Shown: one piece after another, positions 26,256 to 34,389 of the stretch
Position numbering within the stretch: the stretch's first letter is position 1
Layout of the letters: the number at the start of each line of letters is the position of its first letter
Origin: JAXLWB01 sp046328715
GTDB taxonomy: Bacteria > Chloroflexota > Anaerolineae > Caldilineales > Caldilineaceae
Reading direction: 5' to 3'
Length of the DNA stretch: 39,113 nucleotides
NCBI GenBank assembly: GCA_046328715.1
Contig: JAXLWB010000072.1
Coordinates: forward strand, 1 to 39,113
Position numbers and translations under genes: made by a program
The notes under the pieces: model-generated
Told to the model about the DNA's origin: nothing
The model's input: only the letters and a program-made list of their open reading frames with translations
Database searches by the model: none

Positions 26256-26373
26256 TGTTCACACTCTTGTACAACCTCGTGTTACAATCTCCGAAGATGC
26301 AGTCACTGGTTATCAGGTGCCTGTGTCGAAATAGCCAAATCTGTTCAACCTCCTTCTCAATTGAGCCAATTCT

Positions 26374-27312
26374 ATGATCATCTGCGTAACACCCAATCCC
26401 GGTGTCGAGCACACCGTCACTGTGCCTAATTTCCGTCAAGGTGAGGTCAACCGTACTACGTCGGTCATTGCCTACACCGGTGGCAAAGGTTTTAACGCCG
26501 CCCGCTCCATTCGTATGCTGGAGGGTAACTACTGTAATTTGAGCATTGCAGGAGGGCACAGCGGTGCGATGGTCAAAGAGATGCTTGCTGCCGAAGGATT
26601 GCACGCAGAATGGACAACTATCGACCAGGAAATCCGCTTTGTGATGATCGTCCTCGATCCTGCACAGGGGGATGCAACGGTTGTCAACGAAGAGGGGCCA
26701 ACACTTTCCCAAGTGGAATGGCAGCAGTTTACTGCCGACGCTATTCGGCTTGGAAAAGGTGCCTCAGCACTCTGTCTTGGTGGAAGTTTGCCTGGCGCAA
26801 CACCCGCCTCCTGGCTGGGAGAGATGGTTGGTGCGATTCAACAGGCTGGCATTCCGGTCTGGATTGACAATCGAGGCAAGGCACTCGAACTGGCTTTGCC
26901 CTACAAGCCTGCGGGCATTAAGTTCAACGGCAAAGAGGCGGCAACGTTGCTGGGTGGTCGCGAGATCAATGATGCTGCTTCTGCCCTGGCGGCGGCTCAG
27001 CTCTTTCGTCAGCGGGGCATTGAGAATGTCAACATTACTTTGGGCGAAAAAGGTGCGATTCTGCTTAACCAGCGGGGTGGCTGGGTGGTGCGACCGCCAA
27101 TCTACCAGCCAGTGAACAGCGCAGGCAGCGGCGATGCTTTCTTTGGCGGGCTGCTACATGGATTGGATAGTGGAGCGACGATACCAGAAGCGTTACGGAT
27201 AGGCGCAGCAGCCGGTGCAGCCAATGCACTCACACCTTTGGCTGGTCAGGTGCGGAGTGTGGATTATGAGCGCGCCTGGAAAGAGACTGTGGTGGAGGCG
27301 CTTCTGGGGTAG
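26374..27312 (+). CDS. PfkB-family hexose kinase (1-phosphofructokinase/tagatose-6-P kinase type)
   Basis: A 312-residue sugar kinase of the ribokinase/PfkB fold. The N-terminus MIICVTPNPGVEHTVTVPNF is typical of the FruK/LacC branch. GGKGFNAARSI (residues 36-46) is the substrate-binding PfkB signature, and NSAGSGDAFFGG carries the catalytic base Asp254 with the anion-hole glycines. The family phosphorylates fructose-1-phosphate, tagatose-6-phosphate or similar sugars at the expense of ATP; the exact substrate is not decidable. No PTS or sugar transporter gene is next to it, so an orphan kinase. It is cytoplasmic. There is no strong Shine-Dalgarno before the ATG at 26374, but the N-terminus is well conserved from residue 1. 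Confidence 0.88.
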   Translation: MIICVTPNPGVEHTVTVPNFRQGEVNRTTSVIAYTGGKGFNAARSIRMLEGNYCNLSIAGGHSGAMVKEMLAAEGLHAEWTTIDQEIRFVMIVLDPAQGDATVVNEEGPTLSQVEWQQFTADAIRLGKGASALCLGGSLPGATPASWLGEMVGAIQQAGIPVWIDNRGKALELALPYKPAGIKFNGKEAATLLGGREINDAASALAAAQLFRQRGIENVNITLGEKGAILLNQRGGWVVRPPIYQPVNSAGSGDAFFGGLLHGLDSGATIPEALRIGAAAGAANALTPLAGQVRSVDYERAWKETVVEALLG

Positions 27313-27316
27313 AACG

Positions 27317-27420
27317 GTCATTCTGGGGAGCGGCTGTTTGCAGAGCGTGCCCTATTGAGCGAAGAATCTTGGTTGAACAATGCAAGATTCTTCGCTCGAA
27401 AAACACTCACTCAGAATGAC
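27317..27420. repeat. Composite inverted repeat element, MITE-like
   Basis: Outer ends gtcattctg (27317-27325) and cagaatgac (27412-27420) are perfect inverted repeats. Inside is a perfect 14-bp stem, gagcgaagaatctt (27357-27370) and aagattcttcgctc (27384-27397). The motif gtcattctg...gagcgaagaatct is one I recognise from intergenic regions of many bacterial genomes. It lies between convergent genes and may also terminate transcription. Confidence 0.7.
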
Positions 27421-27481
27421 AAATCTATCTTGTACGTGCTATCAAAAACTCTTGGTTAGCGACGTTATTTACCTCCATTCG

Positions 27482-28732
27482 CTAGTTAAACTCCTCTAAT
27501 CCTGGCATATTCATCTGATCCAACGGGATCACCTCAGCATCGTCGGGCGCTTCGACCTCGACCGGTTCGTTGAAGGCACTGTTCTCAAATTGTGTGCTGA
27601 AATCGATAAAGATCTCGCTTTCTAGGTCAATGCCGGTCTCTACTCCCATCCCAGATAGCGCTTTGACCAGCGTGGAGATGTCCCAATGAAAGAGCGTTTT
27701 GCCGTTGTGCTGATAGAGATCGTCGATGCCAATCGTGCTAGTGCCAGAGACCTCCAGGTCGCGGAAGAGGCTGGGTGCAAAGAGAAAGAAGAGATCGACC
27801 ATTTGGGTTATGTCTTCTTCAGACATTTCCGAATCCGCCTGTTGGCTTGCCACAGTTGCGCTCTGCATCAACACATCATGGAAGTCGTCGCTTAGGATGA
27901 AATCGAGCACGTTGAAATCGGTTTTGAAGAGCGCACCCTTCTGCCCGTCCAATTTCACATCGCGGCGGCGGTTGATCTCCATGTAAGGCCACAGATTCTT
28001 GGGGCGGCCAAAGGCGGAACGCATGGTTGTGATCAAATTCAACATCGTCGGATCCAATCCCCAAACCGAGCGACCTTCGCTGCTATCGGCCACGCCCGCT
28101 GCCAGCGTCTCCATTGTGCCACTGTCGACAGCCCGTTGAATCGCATCCACCAAGTCGAGTTGTAGCCAATCCTGGCGATCGGCCAGCTCTGGGATAAATT
28201 CCTTTAGCTGACTGATGTCAAAATAGAGAATGCCGTCGACCAAGCGCACCTCAATTGTGGTCTGCTCGGGCCACTCAACGTTGCTATCTTCAAGCAAATG
28301 TGTCCAGCTTTGTGAAAGATCGAGCGTCAACACCAGATCGCTGGTCATGCCGCTGTACAGGTCGAGCAGCAGATCGGGGTTGTCGGCAATGGCCTGAACC
28401 ACTTGTAGTGGCTCCTCCCGGCTGAGATTGGCCAACTCTAATGTCGCTGCACGCGAAGCATCATCAAAGGCATATTGTCCCTCAATGCGCAGGACTGCCT
28501 CTGACTCCTTGGGTAGTTCGGGCAGGCCGTGTTGCAACAATTTGTACTCGACCGAAGTTGAATACGATTCGAGATCAAACATTGCCTCGCTGGAAGCAAA
28601 CAGAAGATCACAATCCTCTTGTTCCAAATCTCCACAGAAAGGCTCAGGCACATCACTTTTCGCATAGAGCGGAGTGACAGAGACCAAAAGCAACGACAAA
28701 GCTAACCAAATATGTAGCAGGTACTTGCGCAT
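27482..28732 (-). CDS. Secreted protein of unknown function, acidic
   Basis: A 416-residue protein with a signal peptide, MRKYLLHIWLALSLLLVSVT, cleaved near LYA. The mature part is strongly acidic, with two Cys near the mature N-terminus (PFCGDLEQEDC) that could form a disulfide. There is no lipobox. The rest alternates beta-like segments (TIEVRLVDGILYFDISQLKE) with amphipathic helices, loosely like LppX/LolA-type proteins that are predicted from reduced motifs in Chloroflexota. I would not assign a function. The end GLEEFN lacks the FLPLVxR tail. It is a single minus-strand gene convergent with the sugar kinase, with its own upstream region. Confidence 0.7.
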   Translation of the reverse strand: MRKYLLHIWLALSLLLVSVTPLYAKSDVPEPFCGDLEQEDCDLLFASSEAMFDLESYSTSVEYKLLQHGLPELPKESEAVLRIEGQYAFDDASRAATLELANLSREEPLQVVQAIADNPDLLLDLYSGMTSDLVLTLDLSQSWTHLLEDSNVEWPEQTTIEVRLVDGILYFDISQLKEFIPELADRQDWLQLDLVDAIQRAVDSGTMETLAAGVADSSEGRSVWGLDPTMLNLITTMRSAFGRPKNLWPYMEINRRRDVKLDGQKGALFKTDFNVLDFILSDDFHDVLMQSATVASQQADSEMSEEDITQMVDLFFLFAPSLFRDLEVSGTSTIGIDDLYQHNGKTLFHWDISTLVKALSGMGVETGIDLESEIFIDFSTQFENSAFNEPVEVEAPDDAEVIPLDQMNMPGLEEFN

Positions 28733-28954
28733 ATTCTCTCCTTTATTGATAAAAGCTTTTATTCCTGGTATGTAGTTTACATCAAAATTACGAATATGTG
28801 CAACTGCTTATGTAACGCCCCATAAGCCAACTGCATCGCTTTTTTATAGCTACACCTGTCATTCCTGTTGGAGATCTCCGCCGTTCTAGCATGTAGCACG
28901 GCAAGATTCCAAACAGAAATGACAAATCTTTTTGAGACACTGCCGCCATATTTG

Positions 28955-29104
28955 ACTTCTAATAGACAAAGCAAAGCAAAGATGGATCATTGTAGGGGCA
29001 TCCGCTTGCCGGTGCCCTGGTTGGATCAGCGAATGGGCAAGCGCAAGGGTGTGCCCCTACTCATTGTGATCATGCAATGTCTATCTGCTTTGTCTATTAG
29101 AAGT
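28955..29104. mobile_element. 150-bp MITE-like element with 19-bp perfect terminal inverted repeats
   Basis: The left end acttctaatagacaaagca (28955-28973) and the right end tgctttgtctattagaagt (29086-29104) are perfect reverse complements. Inside is a second inverted pair, gtaggggca (28992-29000) and tgcccctac (29052-29060), a type common in intergenic repeats of several phyla. No transposase is encoded and no clear target-site duplication is visible, so it could also be a nested pair of older repeats. Confidence 0.65.
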
Positions 29105-29330
29105 GACAGATTTGACCGTGCCAAGTTCGAGATCCAAAAAACAATAGGATTACAGGTTCAATGCGCACTACTAACAACAGATGGGGTACTAGTGCGTTGA
29201 CCAGTGTCAAATCCCAACCATTTGGTCGGTGCATCCTTTGAAAAGGGTAGTAAGATCAAGATGCCGCAAGTAAAAACGATTCCAAAGGGAATCTATACCT
29301 GCCGACTAGACTGCGGTTGTAGTGGGAATT

Positions 29331-29387
29331 GGAGTTTTCCAAAGCTCTGAATGAGAAGTAAAACTCCACTTCTCATTCAGAGCTTTG
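29331..29387 (+). promoter_or_regulatory. Structured 5' leader of ppsA with possible pseudoknot
   Basis: A perfect 20-bp stem is formed by 29340-29359 and 29368-29387. Its 8-nt loop, aaaactcc (29360-29367), is exactly complementary to ggagtttt (29331-29338) just upstream, so a pseudoknot or two mutually exclusive foldings are possible. The ribosome binding site aaggag (29394-29399) starts 7 nt after the stem, so structure could control access to it. It may instead be a terminator for an upstream transcript. Confidence 0.55.
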
Positions 29388-29404
29388 TTTATCAAGGAGA
29401 TCCT

Positions 29405-31855
29405 ATGTCAACCATTCGTTGGTTTAATACACTGACGGTGAAAGACGTGCCCATCGTCGGTGGAAAAAATGCTTCGTTGGGGGAGATGATACGCACGTTG
29501 CAGCCAGAAGGAATCTATGTCCCAAATGGTTTTGCCACGACTGCAGATGCCTATTGGATGTTTATTGATACCAACGATTTAGCCAAGAAAATTGCCGATG
29601 AGCTAGAGCGCTGGCACAAAGGTGAACAATCATTGCAACAAGCAGGAGCAACGATTCGCCGCCTGATCCGTAATGCTGTGTTGCCTGAAGCGCTAACCGA
29701 GGAATTGGTCAAGGCCTACCGTTCCTTGAGTCAAGAATACAAGATGGATGCGGTCGACGTGGCGGTGCGCAGTAGCGCCACAGCCGAGGACCTGCCCCAA
29801 GCCTCTTTTGCTGGACAACAGGAAACGTTCCTCAACGTGCATGGCGAAAGCGAACTACTCCAAGCCGTGCGTAACTGTTATGCTTCACTCTTTACCGACC
29901 GTGCAATTGTTTACCGGGAAGAACAAGGCTTTGATCACATGAAGATCGCGCTCTCGGCTGGCGTGCAAAAGATGGTGCGCTCCGACAAAGCCAGCTCGGG
30001 TGTCATGTTTACTCTTGACACCGAAACCGGCTTCCCCGACGTGGTTGTGATCAATGGCACCTGGGGCTTGGGCGAAAATGTAGTACAAGGCGCTGTCAAC
30101 CCGGATGAATATGCTGTCTTTAAGCCATTGCTGAGCAAGAAGGGCTACAAACCGATCATCAAGAAAGATTTAGGTGCCAAAGAGCAGAAGATGGTCTATG
30201 CCACCGGTGGCACACGCGCCGTGAAGAACGTAACCACCAGCCACGACGAACGCAGCATGTTCGTCCTCAACGATGAGGAGATCATCCAACTGGCGACTTG
30301 GGCCTGCGCTATTGAGACCCACTACGGGCGTCCGATGGATATCGAATGGGCCAAAGATGGCGAAACAGGCAAACTTTTCATCGTTCAGGCTCGCCCGGAG
30401 ACAGTGCAATCGCGCAGCGAAGCCTCATCGCTCAAGACTTATACGCTCAAGGAGCATGGTCCCCGATTGCTTACCGGTATGTCGATCGGTACCGCAATTG
30501 CCGCAGCCAAAGCTTGCGTCATCAAAAGCGCCGACGAGATCCAGATGTTCGAACCAGGTGCTATCCTGGTCACTGGCATGACCGATCCCGATTGGGTGCC
30601 GATCATGAAACAGGCTGCCGGTATTATCACCGACTTTGGTGGACGAACTTCTCATGCTGCGATTGTCAGCCGTGAATTGGGTATTCCAGCCATTGTCGGC
30701 ACCGGCGAAGCGACCAAGGTGTTGCACGATGAACAACTGATCACCCTCTCTTGCGCCGAAGGTGATCATGGTTTTGTCTATGATGGCATCCTCAACTACG
30801 AGGAAAAGATACTCAATCTGGAGGATCTGCCCAAACTGCGCACGCGCATCATGATGAACGTGGGTGACCCGGATGCTGCCTTCCGTTGGTGGCGTTTGCC
30901 TACTCATGGTATCGGTCTGGCGCGCATGGAATTCATCATTAATAACTTCATCAAGATCCATCCAATGGCCTTGGTGCGCTTCGAGCAGCTCAAAGATGAA
31001 AAGGTGAAACGCACGATTGCCAAACTCACGGCTGGTTATACTGACAAGACCGAATACTTCGTTGAGCGGCTGGCACGCGGCATTGCCCGCATTGCAGCGT
31101 CCCAATACCCGGAGCCGGTGATTGTGCGCATGAGTGACTTCAAGACCAACGAGTATGCCAACTTGATCGGAGGGTTGGAATTCGAGCCAAAGGAAGAAAA
31201 CCCGATGCTCGGCTTCCGTGGTGCCTCCCGCTACTATGACCCACGTTACCGAGAAGGGTTTGCGCTGGAATGCAAGGCAATCAAACGTGTGCGTGAAGAG
31301 ATCGGGCTGGACAATGTCGTGGTGATGATCCCCTTCTGCCGTACCCTTGGCGAAGCAGATCAGGTGCTCGATGTGATGGAGAGCAACGGCCTCAAGCGTG
31401 GCGAGAATGGGTTGAAGGTCTACGTAATGGCAGAAATCCCATCCAACGTGATCCTGGCTCAGGAGTTTGCCAAGCGCTTTGATGGGTTCTCGATCGGTTC
31501 TAACGATTTGACGCAATTGGTCTTAGGTGTCGACCGCGATTCTGGCGAACTGGCTGGGCTCTTTGATGAGCGTAATGAAGCGATCAAGACGATGATTCGT
31601 TTGCTGCTTGAGAATGCCCATGCAGCAGGTCGCCCGGTTGGTATCTGTGGCCAAGCGCCGAGTGACTACCCCGACTTTGCCGCCTTCCTGGTCGAGTATG
31701 GGATTGACTCGATTTCGCTCAATCCAGATAGCGTGCTCACCGTGATTCAACGGGTGGCGCAACAGGAAAAGCTGATTCCGCCGAAGAGTGTGACGATGGA
31801 GAAACCTGTCCCACCCTCCAAAGTGACAAAGCCATTCTCGGCGATTGTTGGCTGA
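29405..31855 (+). CDS. ppsA: Phosphoenolpyruvate synthase (pyruvate, water dikinase)
   Basis: An 816-residue protein from the ATG at 29405, preceded by aaggag at 5-nt spacing. An in-frame ATG at 29351 lies inside the leader hairpin and is rejected. The N-terminal ATP-grasp/PPDK domain begins GGKNASLGEM. The swivelling domain has the phospho-histidine in GGRTSHAAIV (His417, close to E. coli PpsA His421). The C-terminal TIM-barrel carries GSNDLTQLVLGVDRDSG and the catalytic Cys748 in GICGQAPSD. The enzyme turns pyruvate and ATP into PEP, AMP and phosphate for gluconeogenesis in the cytoplasm. Full length, all key residues present. Regulation through the structured leader is possible. It is followed by hairpins at 31900 and a perfect palindrome at 31964. 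Confidence 0.95.
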   Translation: MSTIRWFNTLTVKDVPIVGGKNASLGEMIRTLQPEGIYVPNGFATTADAYWMFIDTNDLAKKIADELERWHKGEQSLQQAGATIRRLIRNAVLPEALTEELVKAYRSLSQEYKMDAVDVAVRSSATAEDLPQASFAGQQETFLNVHGESELLQAVRNCYASLFTDRAIVYREEQGFDHMKIALSAGVQKMVRSDKASSGVMFTLDTETGFPDVVVINGTWGLGENVVQGAVNPDEYAVFKPLLSKKGYKPIIKKDLGAKEQKMVYATGGTRAVKNVTTSHDERSMFVLNDEEIIQLATWACAIETHYGRPMDIEWAKDGETGKLFIVQARPETVQSRSEASSLKTYTLKEHGPRLLTGMSIGTAIAAAKACVIKSADEIQMFEPGAILVTGMTDPDWVPIMKQAAGIITDFGGRTSHAAIVSRELGIPAIVGTGEATKVLHDEQLITLSCAEGDHGFVYDGILNYEEKILNLEDLPKLRTRIMMNVGDPDAAFRWWRLPTHGIGLARMEFIINNFIKIHPMALVRFEQLKDEKVKRTIAKLTAGYTDKTEYFVERLARGIARIAASQYPEPVIVRMSDFKTNEYANLIGGLEFEPKEENPMLGFRGASRYYDPRYREGFALECKAIKRVREEIGLDNVVVMIPFCRTLGEADQVLDVMESNGLKRGENGLKVYVMAEIPSNVILAQEFAKRFDGFSIGSNDLTQLVLGVDRDSGELAGLFDERNEAIKTMIRLLLENAHAAGRPVGICGQAPSDYPDFAAFLVEYGIDSISLNPDSVLTVIQRVAQQEKLIPPKSVTMEKPVPPSKVTKPFSAIVG

Positions 31856-31899
31856 TCGCTTATGTGACTACCACTATAAGTGGACCCGAAAGGTCATGG

Positions 31900-31940
31900 A
31901 ATTCGTTTAGTCAGCACACCCCGAGTCGGCTAAACGAATT
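31900..31940. terminator. Hairpin downstream of ppsA
   Basis: A perfect 11-bp inverted repeat, aattcgtttag (31900-31910) and ctaaacgaatt (31930-31940), with a 19-nt loop, begins 45 bp past the ppsA stop. There is no clean T tract, so it is a possible terminator or a repeat remnant. Confidence 0.45.
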
Positions 31941-31963
31941 TAAAGACTTCACGGTTTTACTAA

Positions 31964-32019
31964 CCCATGTTACGCAACGAGACTGAGAAAGCTTTCTCAG
32001 TCTCGTTGCGTAACATGGG
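31964..32019. repeat. Perfect 56-bp palindrome
   Basis: Positions 31964-31991 and 31992-32019 are exact reverse complements with no spacer, centred on gaaagctttc. It lies between the convergent ppsA and first pseudo-receiver gene, so it can act as a bidirectional terminator. A spacer-free palindrome of this size is unusual because such DNA tends to be deleted. Confidence 0.85.
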
Positions 32020-32099
32020 ATACTTATTGCGAATTTAGCGAGTGTGAGTATAGATTCACCGCTTTGAATACGTTTTCCCTGCACCCAATTTATCCCCAC

Positions 32100-32582
32100 T
32101 TAATTGATCGTCCGAATATCATTGCGAAAATAGTGACCGTTGAGTGACTTGGCTGGTCCACTTTCTCGCTGAGGCGCCATTCGTTTTACTTCGCGCATCA
32201 TTACCCGATAGGCGCGCGCTGCAATCTCGCGCTCATCGAAAGGCTTGCTCACCACATCCTCCGCAACTAGATTGAGTAACTCCGCTGCCAGCTTCGGGTT
32301 GGCCTCGGAGGTAATGATGATCACAGGGCAGGGTCGGCTTTTGTGCAGCCTGGTGGTTAGTTCGAGCCCGCTCATGTCGGGCAGTGATAATTCGACGATG
32401 GCCAAGGCGGGACCGCCCAATCCTTGGGCGACATCGAGTGCATCGAACCCGGAGCCGACCGCAATCACACGCATGCCAGAGCGCTGCAGTGCCTTTGCAA
32501 TGCGGATACGCGATTCGGCTGCTGGCTCGACAATCAGGACAAAGCTCTGTTGGTTAGGCTTGTATGGAACATTGATGTGCAT
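32100..32582 (-). CDS. Stand-alone pseudo-receiver protein 1 (Asp to Glu at the phospho-site)
   Basis: A 160-residue CheY-like receiver domain with a short basic C-terminal tail and no output domain. I chose the ATG at 32582 rather than 32612 because all three paralogues then begin about 14 residues before the first strand, and an aggt site precedes it. The phospho-acceptor position in AIVELSLPDMSG is Glu64 instead of Asp. The usual acidic pair after strand 1 reads Glu-Pro (VLIVEPAAE). The conserved Thr91 and Lys113 (SKPFDERE) remain. It cannot be a normal phosphorylated receiver; Glu may mimic the phosphorylated state. The partner is unknown. Convergent with ppsA across the palindrome. Confidence 0.85.
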   Translation of the reverse strand: MHINVPYKPNQQSFVLIVEPAAESRIRIAKALQRSGMRVIAVGSGFDALDVAQGLGGPALAIVELSLPDMSGLELTTRLHKSRPCPVIIITSEANPKLAAELLNLVAEDVVSKPFDEREIAARAYRVMMREVKRMAPQRESGPAKSLNGHYFRNDIRTIN

Positions 32583-32647
32583 AATGACCTGATAGTTAGG
32601 GAACAATCCCATTTTGTAATGCGAAAAGGATGTTGGTGAATTGTTTG

Positions 32648-33202
32648 CTAGCGGGTAAAAAAGAAGCTAAGCCCAAGTACACACAGCAGACCAAAGCCTG
32701 CCCGTTGCTCGAACTCCAGCAGTCGGTCCCGCCCCCAGCGCAGATGGCTGTTTTGTTGGATCACCTCTTCTTGGAGGGTATTTACCCAGATCCAACCGAA
32801 AACCATCAAGGCCAGCGTGAGTCCCACGCCTAAGGAGGGATAGAGTAGGGTTGTCGAGAGTGCATGGCGCACCCGATGATGAAAGACAGCATCTACAGAG
32901 GCGGCTATTATAAGGATACTGCTGATGTGTGCAAGCTGATCAATCACAAAGCCTTGCACTGTATCGAGGGTAGGAACACGTGGCTTTAACCAGTCTATCA
33001 AAAAATGTGAGGAGCCCAATCCTAGTATGATGGGCCAGGTTGCCCAGTCGAAGCTGAGCAGTGCTCCCAGCACCATCATATGAACTGTGACATGAAGGAG
33101 TAAGACGCGCATCGAGGTCGATTTGCCAGCAGCAATCGCATTGGTTTGCAAAGGAAAATCTGCTAGTAGATGGGCTAGCAGCAATGTAGTCAGCAATTCC
33201 AT
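32648..33202 (-). CDS. DUF3307-family integral membrane protein
   Basis: A 184-residue membrane protein from the ATG at 33202 (MELLTTLLLAHLLADFPLQT), preceded by aggaatt. A longer start at 33238 adds 12 residues and is less likely. Signatures of the DUF3307 family are LLLAHLLADFPLQTN at the start, SSHFLIDWLKPR near residue 66, and GFVIDQLAHISSIL near 83. About five hydrophobic segments are visible, with conserved His and Asp residues inside them, as if to bind a metal or cofactor. The family has no established function. It sits between two pseudo-receiver genes on the same strand; a functional link is speculative. Confidence 0.82.
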   Translation of the reverse strand: MELLTTLLLAHLLADFPLQTNAIAAGKSTSMRVLLLHVTVHMMVLGALLSFDWATWPIILGLGSSHFLIDWLKPRVPTLDTVQGFVIDQLAHISSILIIAASVDAVFHHRVRHALSTTLLYPSLGVGLTLALMVFGWIWVNTLQEEVIQQNSHLRWGRDRLLEFEQRAGFGLLCVLGLSFFFTR

Positions 33203-33482
33203 CAGTACAATTCCTATTCCATGAGTTGTCCGATGCAATGAGCATTGTGGATGCTCATTGCTAATTTTGGGTAAGAGTCATCAGCCGGCAGACGGATAGA
33301 ATCAGGTGCCTGGCGGCAACATGCTTTTTATTGGCAAACAATAGCGCTGTGATTTTGTACAGGTGAAGCGCGTTCCTGTACCAAGTCTATTGAAATAACT
33401 GGGTCGAGGACATCATAAATGTGCAACGCCTTAAAAACGCCTTGCATACCTTACGGTTATGAATTTTTGCTGACAACAGTTG

Positions 33483-33980
33483 TTATCTTCCGGTTGTCAG
33501 CCAACCGAAGATTCCTTGTGGATATTCAGTGGATGGCTGGAGGCCAGGCGGCATATACTCGGAGTCCAAGCGATGACGTAAGGAGCGAGGAAGTAAACGT
33601 CTCGCTCTAGCTACCAACTCGCGCTCATCAAACGGTTTGTAGACAAAATCTTCAGCGGTATGGTCTAACAACTCGGCAACGGTGGAGGGATCAGCGTGGT
33701 AGGCGGTCAAAATAATGGGAATATGATGATTTCTGGAGAAGTGCAAGGCGAGTTCAATGCCGTCCATATCGGGCAAATTCATTTCAATGATGGCGAGGGT
33801 TGGGATCGTAAGACCGTGGATGATGTCGATTGCCTCGACCCCCGTGGCAACCGTGAGCAAACGAAGATTGACTTGATGAAAAGCTGCAGAGACCTTTCTA
33901 CGAATGGCTGCACTGGGCTCTACGTGCAGAAGTAAATTTTGTGATACATCTTTAGAAGGGTGTGCTGCTGACATCGACAT
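33483..33980 (-). CDS. Stand-alone pseudo-receiver protein 2 (Asp to Glu at the phospho-site)
   Basis: A 165-residue receiver-only protein, started at the ATG at 33980. A second ATG at 33974 has a better spaced gtgggga, and the frame is open to 34058. The strand-3 motif is LAIIEMNLPDMDG with Glu66 at the phospho-acceptor position. The acidic pair is Glu-Pro (LLLHVEPSAA), and Thr92 and Lys115 (YKPFDEREL) are kept. It shares the KPFDERE signature and domain-only layout with the proteins at 32100 and 37775. The C-terminal tail of about 30 residues is not conserved. It is divergent from the BTAD/STAND regulator, with a MITE in the gap. Confidence 0.85.
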   Translation of the reverse strand: MSMSAAHPSKDVSQNLLLHVEPSAAIRRKVSAAFHQVNLRLLTVATGVEAIDIIHGLTIPTLAIIEMNLPDMDGIELALHFSRNHHIPIILTAYHADPSTVAELLDHTAEDFVYKPFDERELVARARRLLPRSLRHRLDSEYMPPGLQPSTEYPQGIFGWLTTGR

Positions 33981-34389
33981 GTTCCCCACGAGTAACTCTC
34001 TCAAACAACGTCTCACAGATTGTAATGAATGGGGGATCACAAGACAGCAGAACCGCAAGATCCATCTGTTGAATCATATTACCCGATGAGAGTCTCATAA
34101 ACGCCATAAATCCGCCTTGATAACCTTACGAGCGTAAATTTTAGAAAAAGCGCCTAGGAAGAGAGGGAACCAGGGCTTTTCTTTGATCATCACTGCCGGG
34201 TGTATATCAACTTCGGGGTAAAACGTGCCATTCAGAACCCTACCCAAAGGGTGCCCAGTAAGTAAGGGAAGGCAGGCCCCTTACTTACGTGCGGGGTTCT
34301 GAAGTTCCGCCCCCATTCTGATATACACCCATCACTGCCTTACTACTTATCCACCTGTCGCTATTTGGTGTAACATTGTATTCTCAAGC
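33981..34389. other. Divergent gap upstream of the STAND regulator, no gene seen
   Basis: The 409-bp gap lies between divergent regulatory genes, so both promoters should be here, but I cannot fix them. Most of the right part is occupied by the MITE at 34198-34330, which ends 59 bp before the regulator start and could have altered its promoter. Confidence 0.6.
34198..34330. mobile_element. 133-bp MITE with 12-bp terminal inverted repeats and 9-bp target duplication
   Basis: Ends gggtgtatatca (34198-34209) and tgatatacaccc (34319-34330) are perfect inverted repeats. They are immediately flanked by the direct repeat atcactgcc (34189-34197 and 34331-34339), a 9-bp target-site duplication. Inside are two nested perfect stems: ttcagaaccc/gggttctgaa (34231-34240, 34294-34303) and gtaagtaaggg/cccttacttac (34258-34268, 34278-34288). 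No coding capacity, so it must have been moved by a transposase elsewhere. Confidence 0.85.

Larger units (their letters stand above)
28733..29404. other. Divergent intergenic region with MITE-like element and structured leader
   Basis: This 672-bp region between the minus-strand secreted protein and ppsA has no convincing gene. It holds the 28955-29104 terminal-inverted-repeat element and the 29331-29387 leader structure, both described separately. The frame at 28868-29200 runs through the repeat element and is rejected as coding. Confidence 0.6.

Noticed and set aside
28868..29200. Plus-strand frame of 110 codons upstream of ppsA
   Set aside because: It runs through the whole MITE-like element and has no start signal.
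30425..31516. Minus-strand frame of 363 codons opposite ppsA
   Set aside because: Antisense shadow of a highly conserved enzyme; no domain and no start signal.
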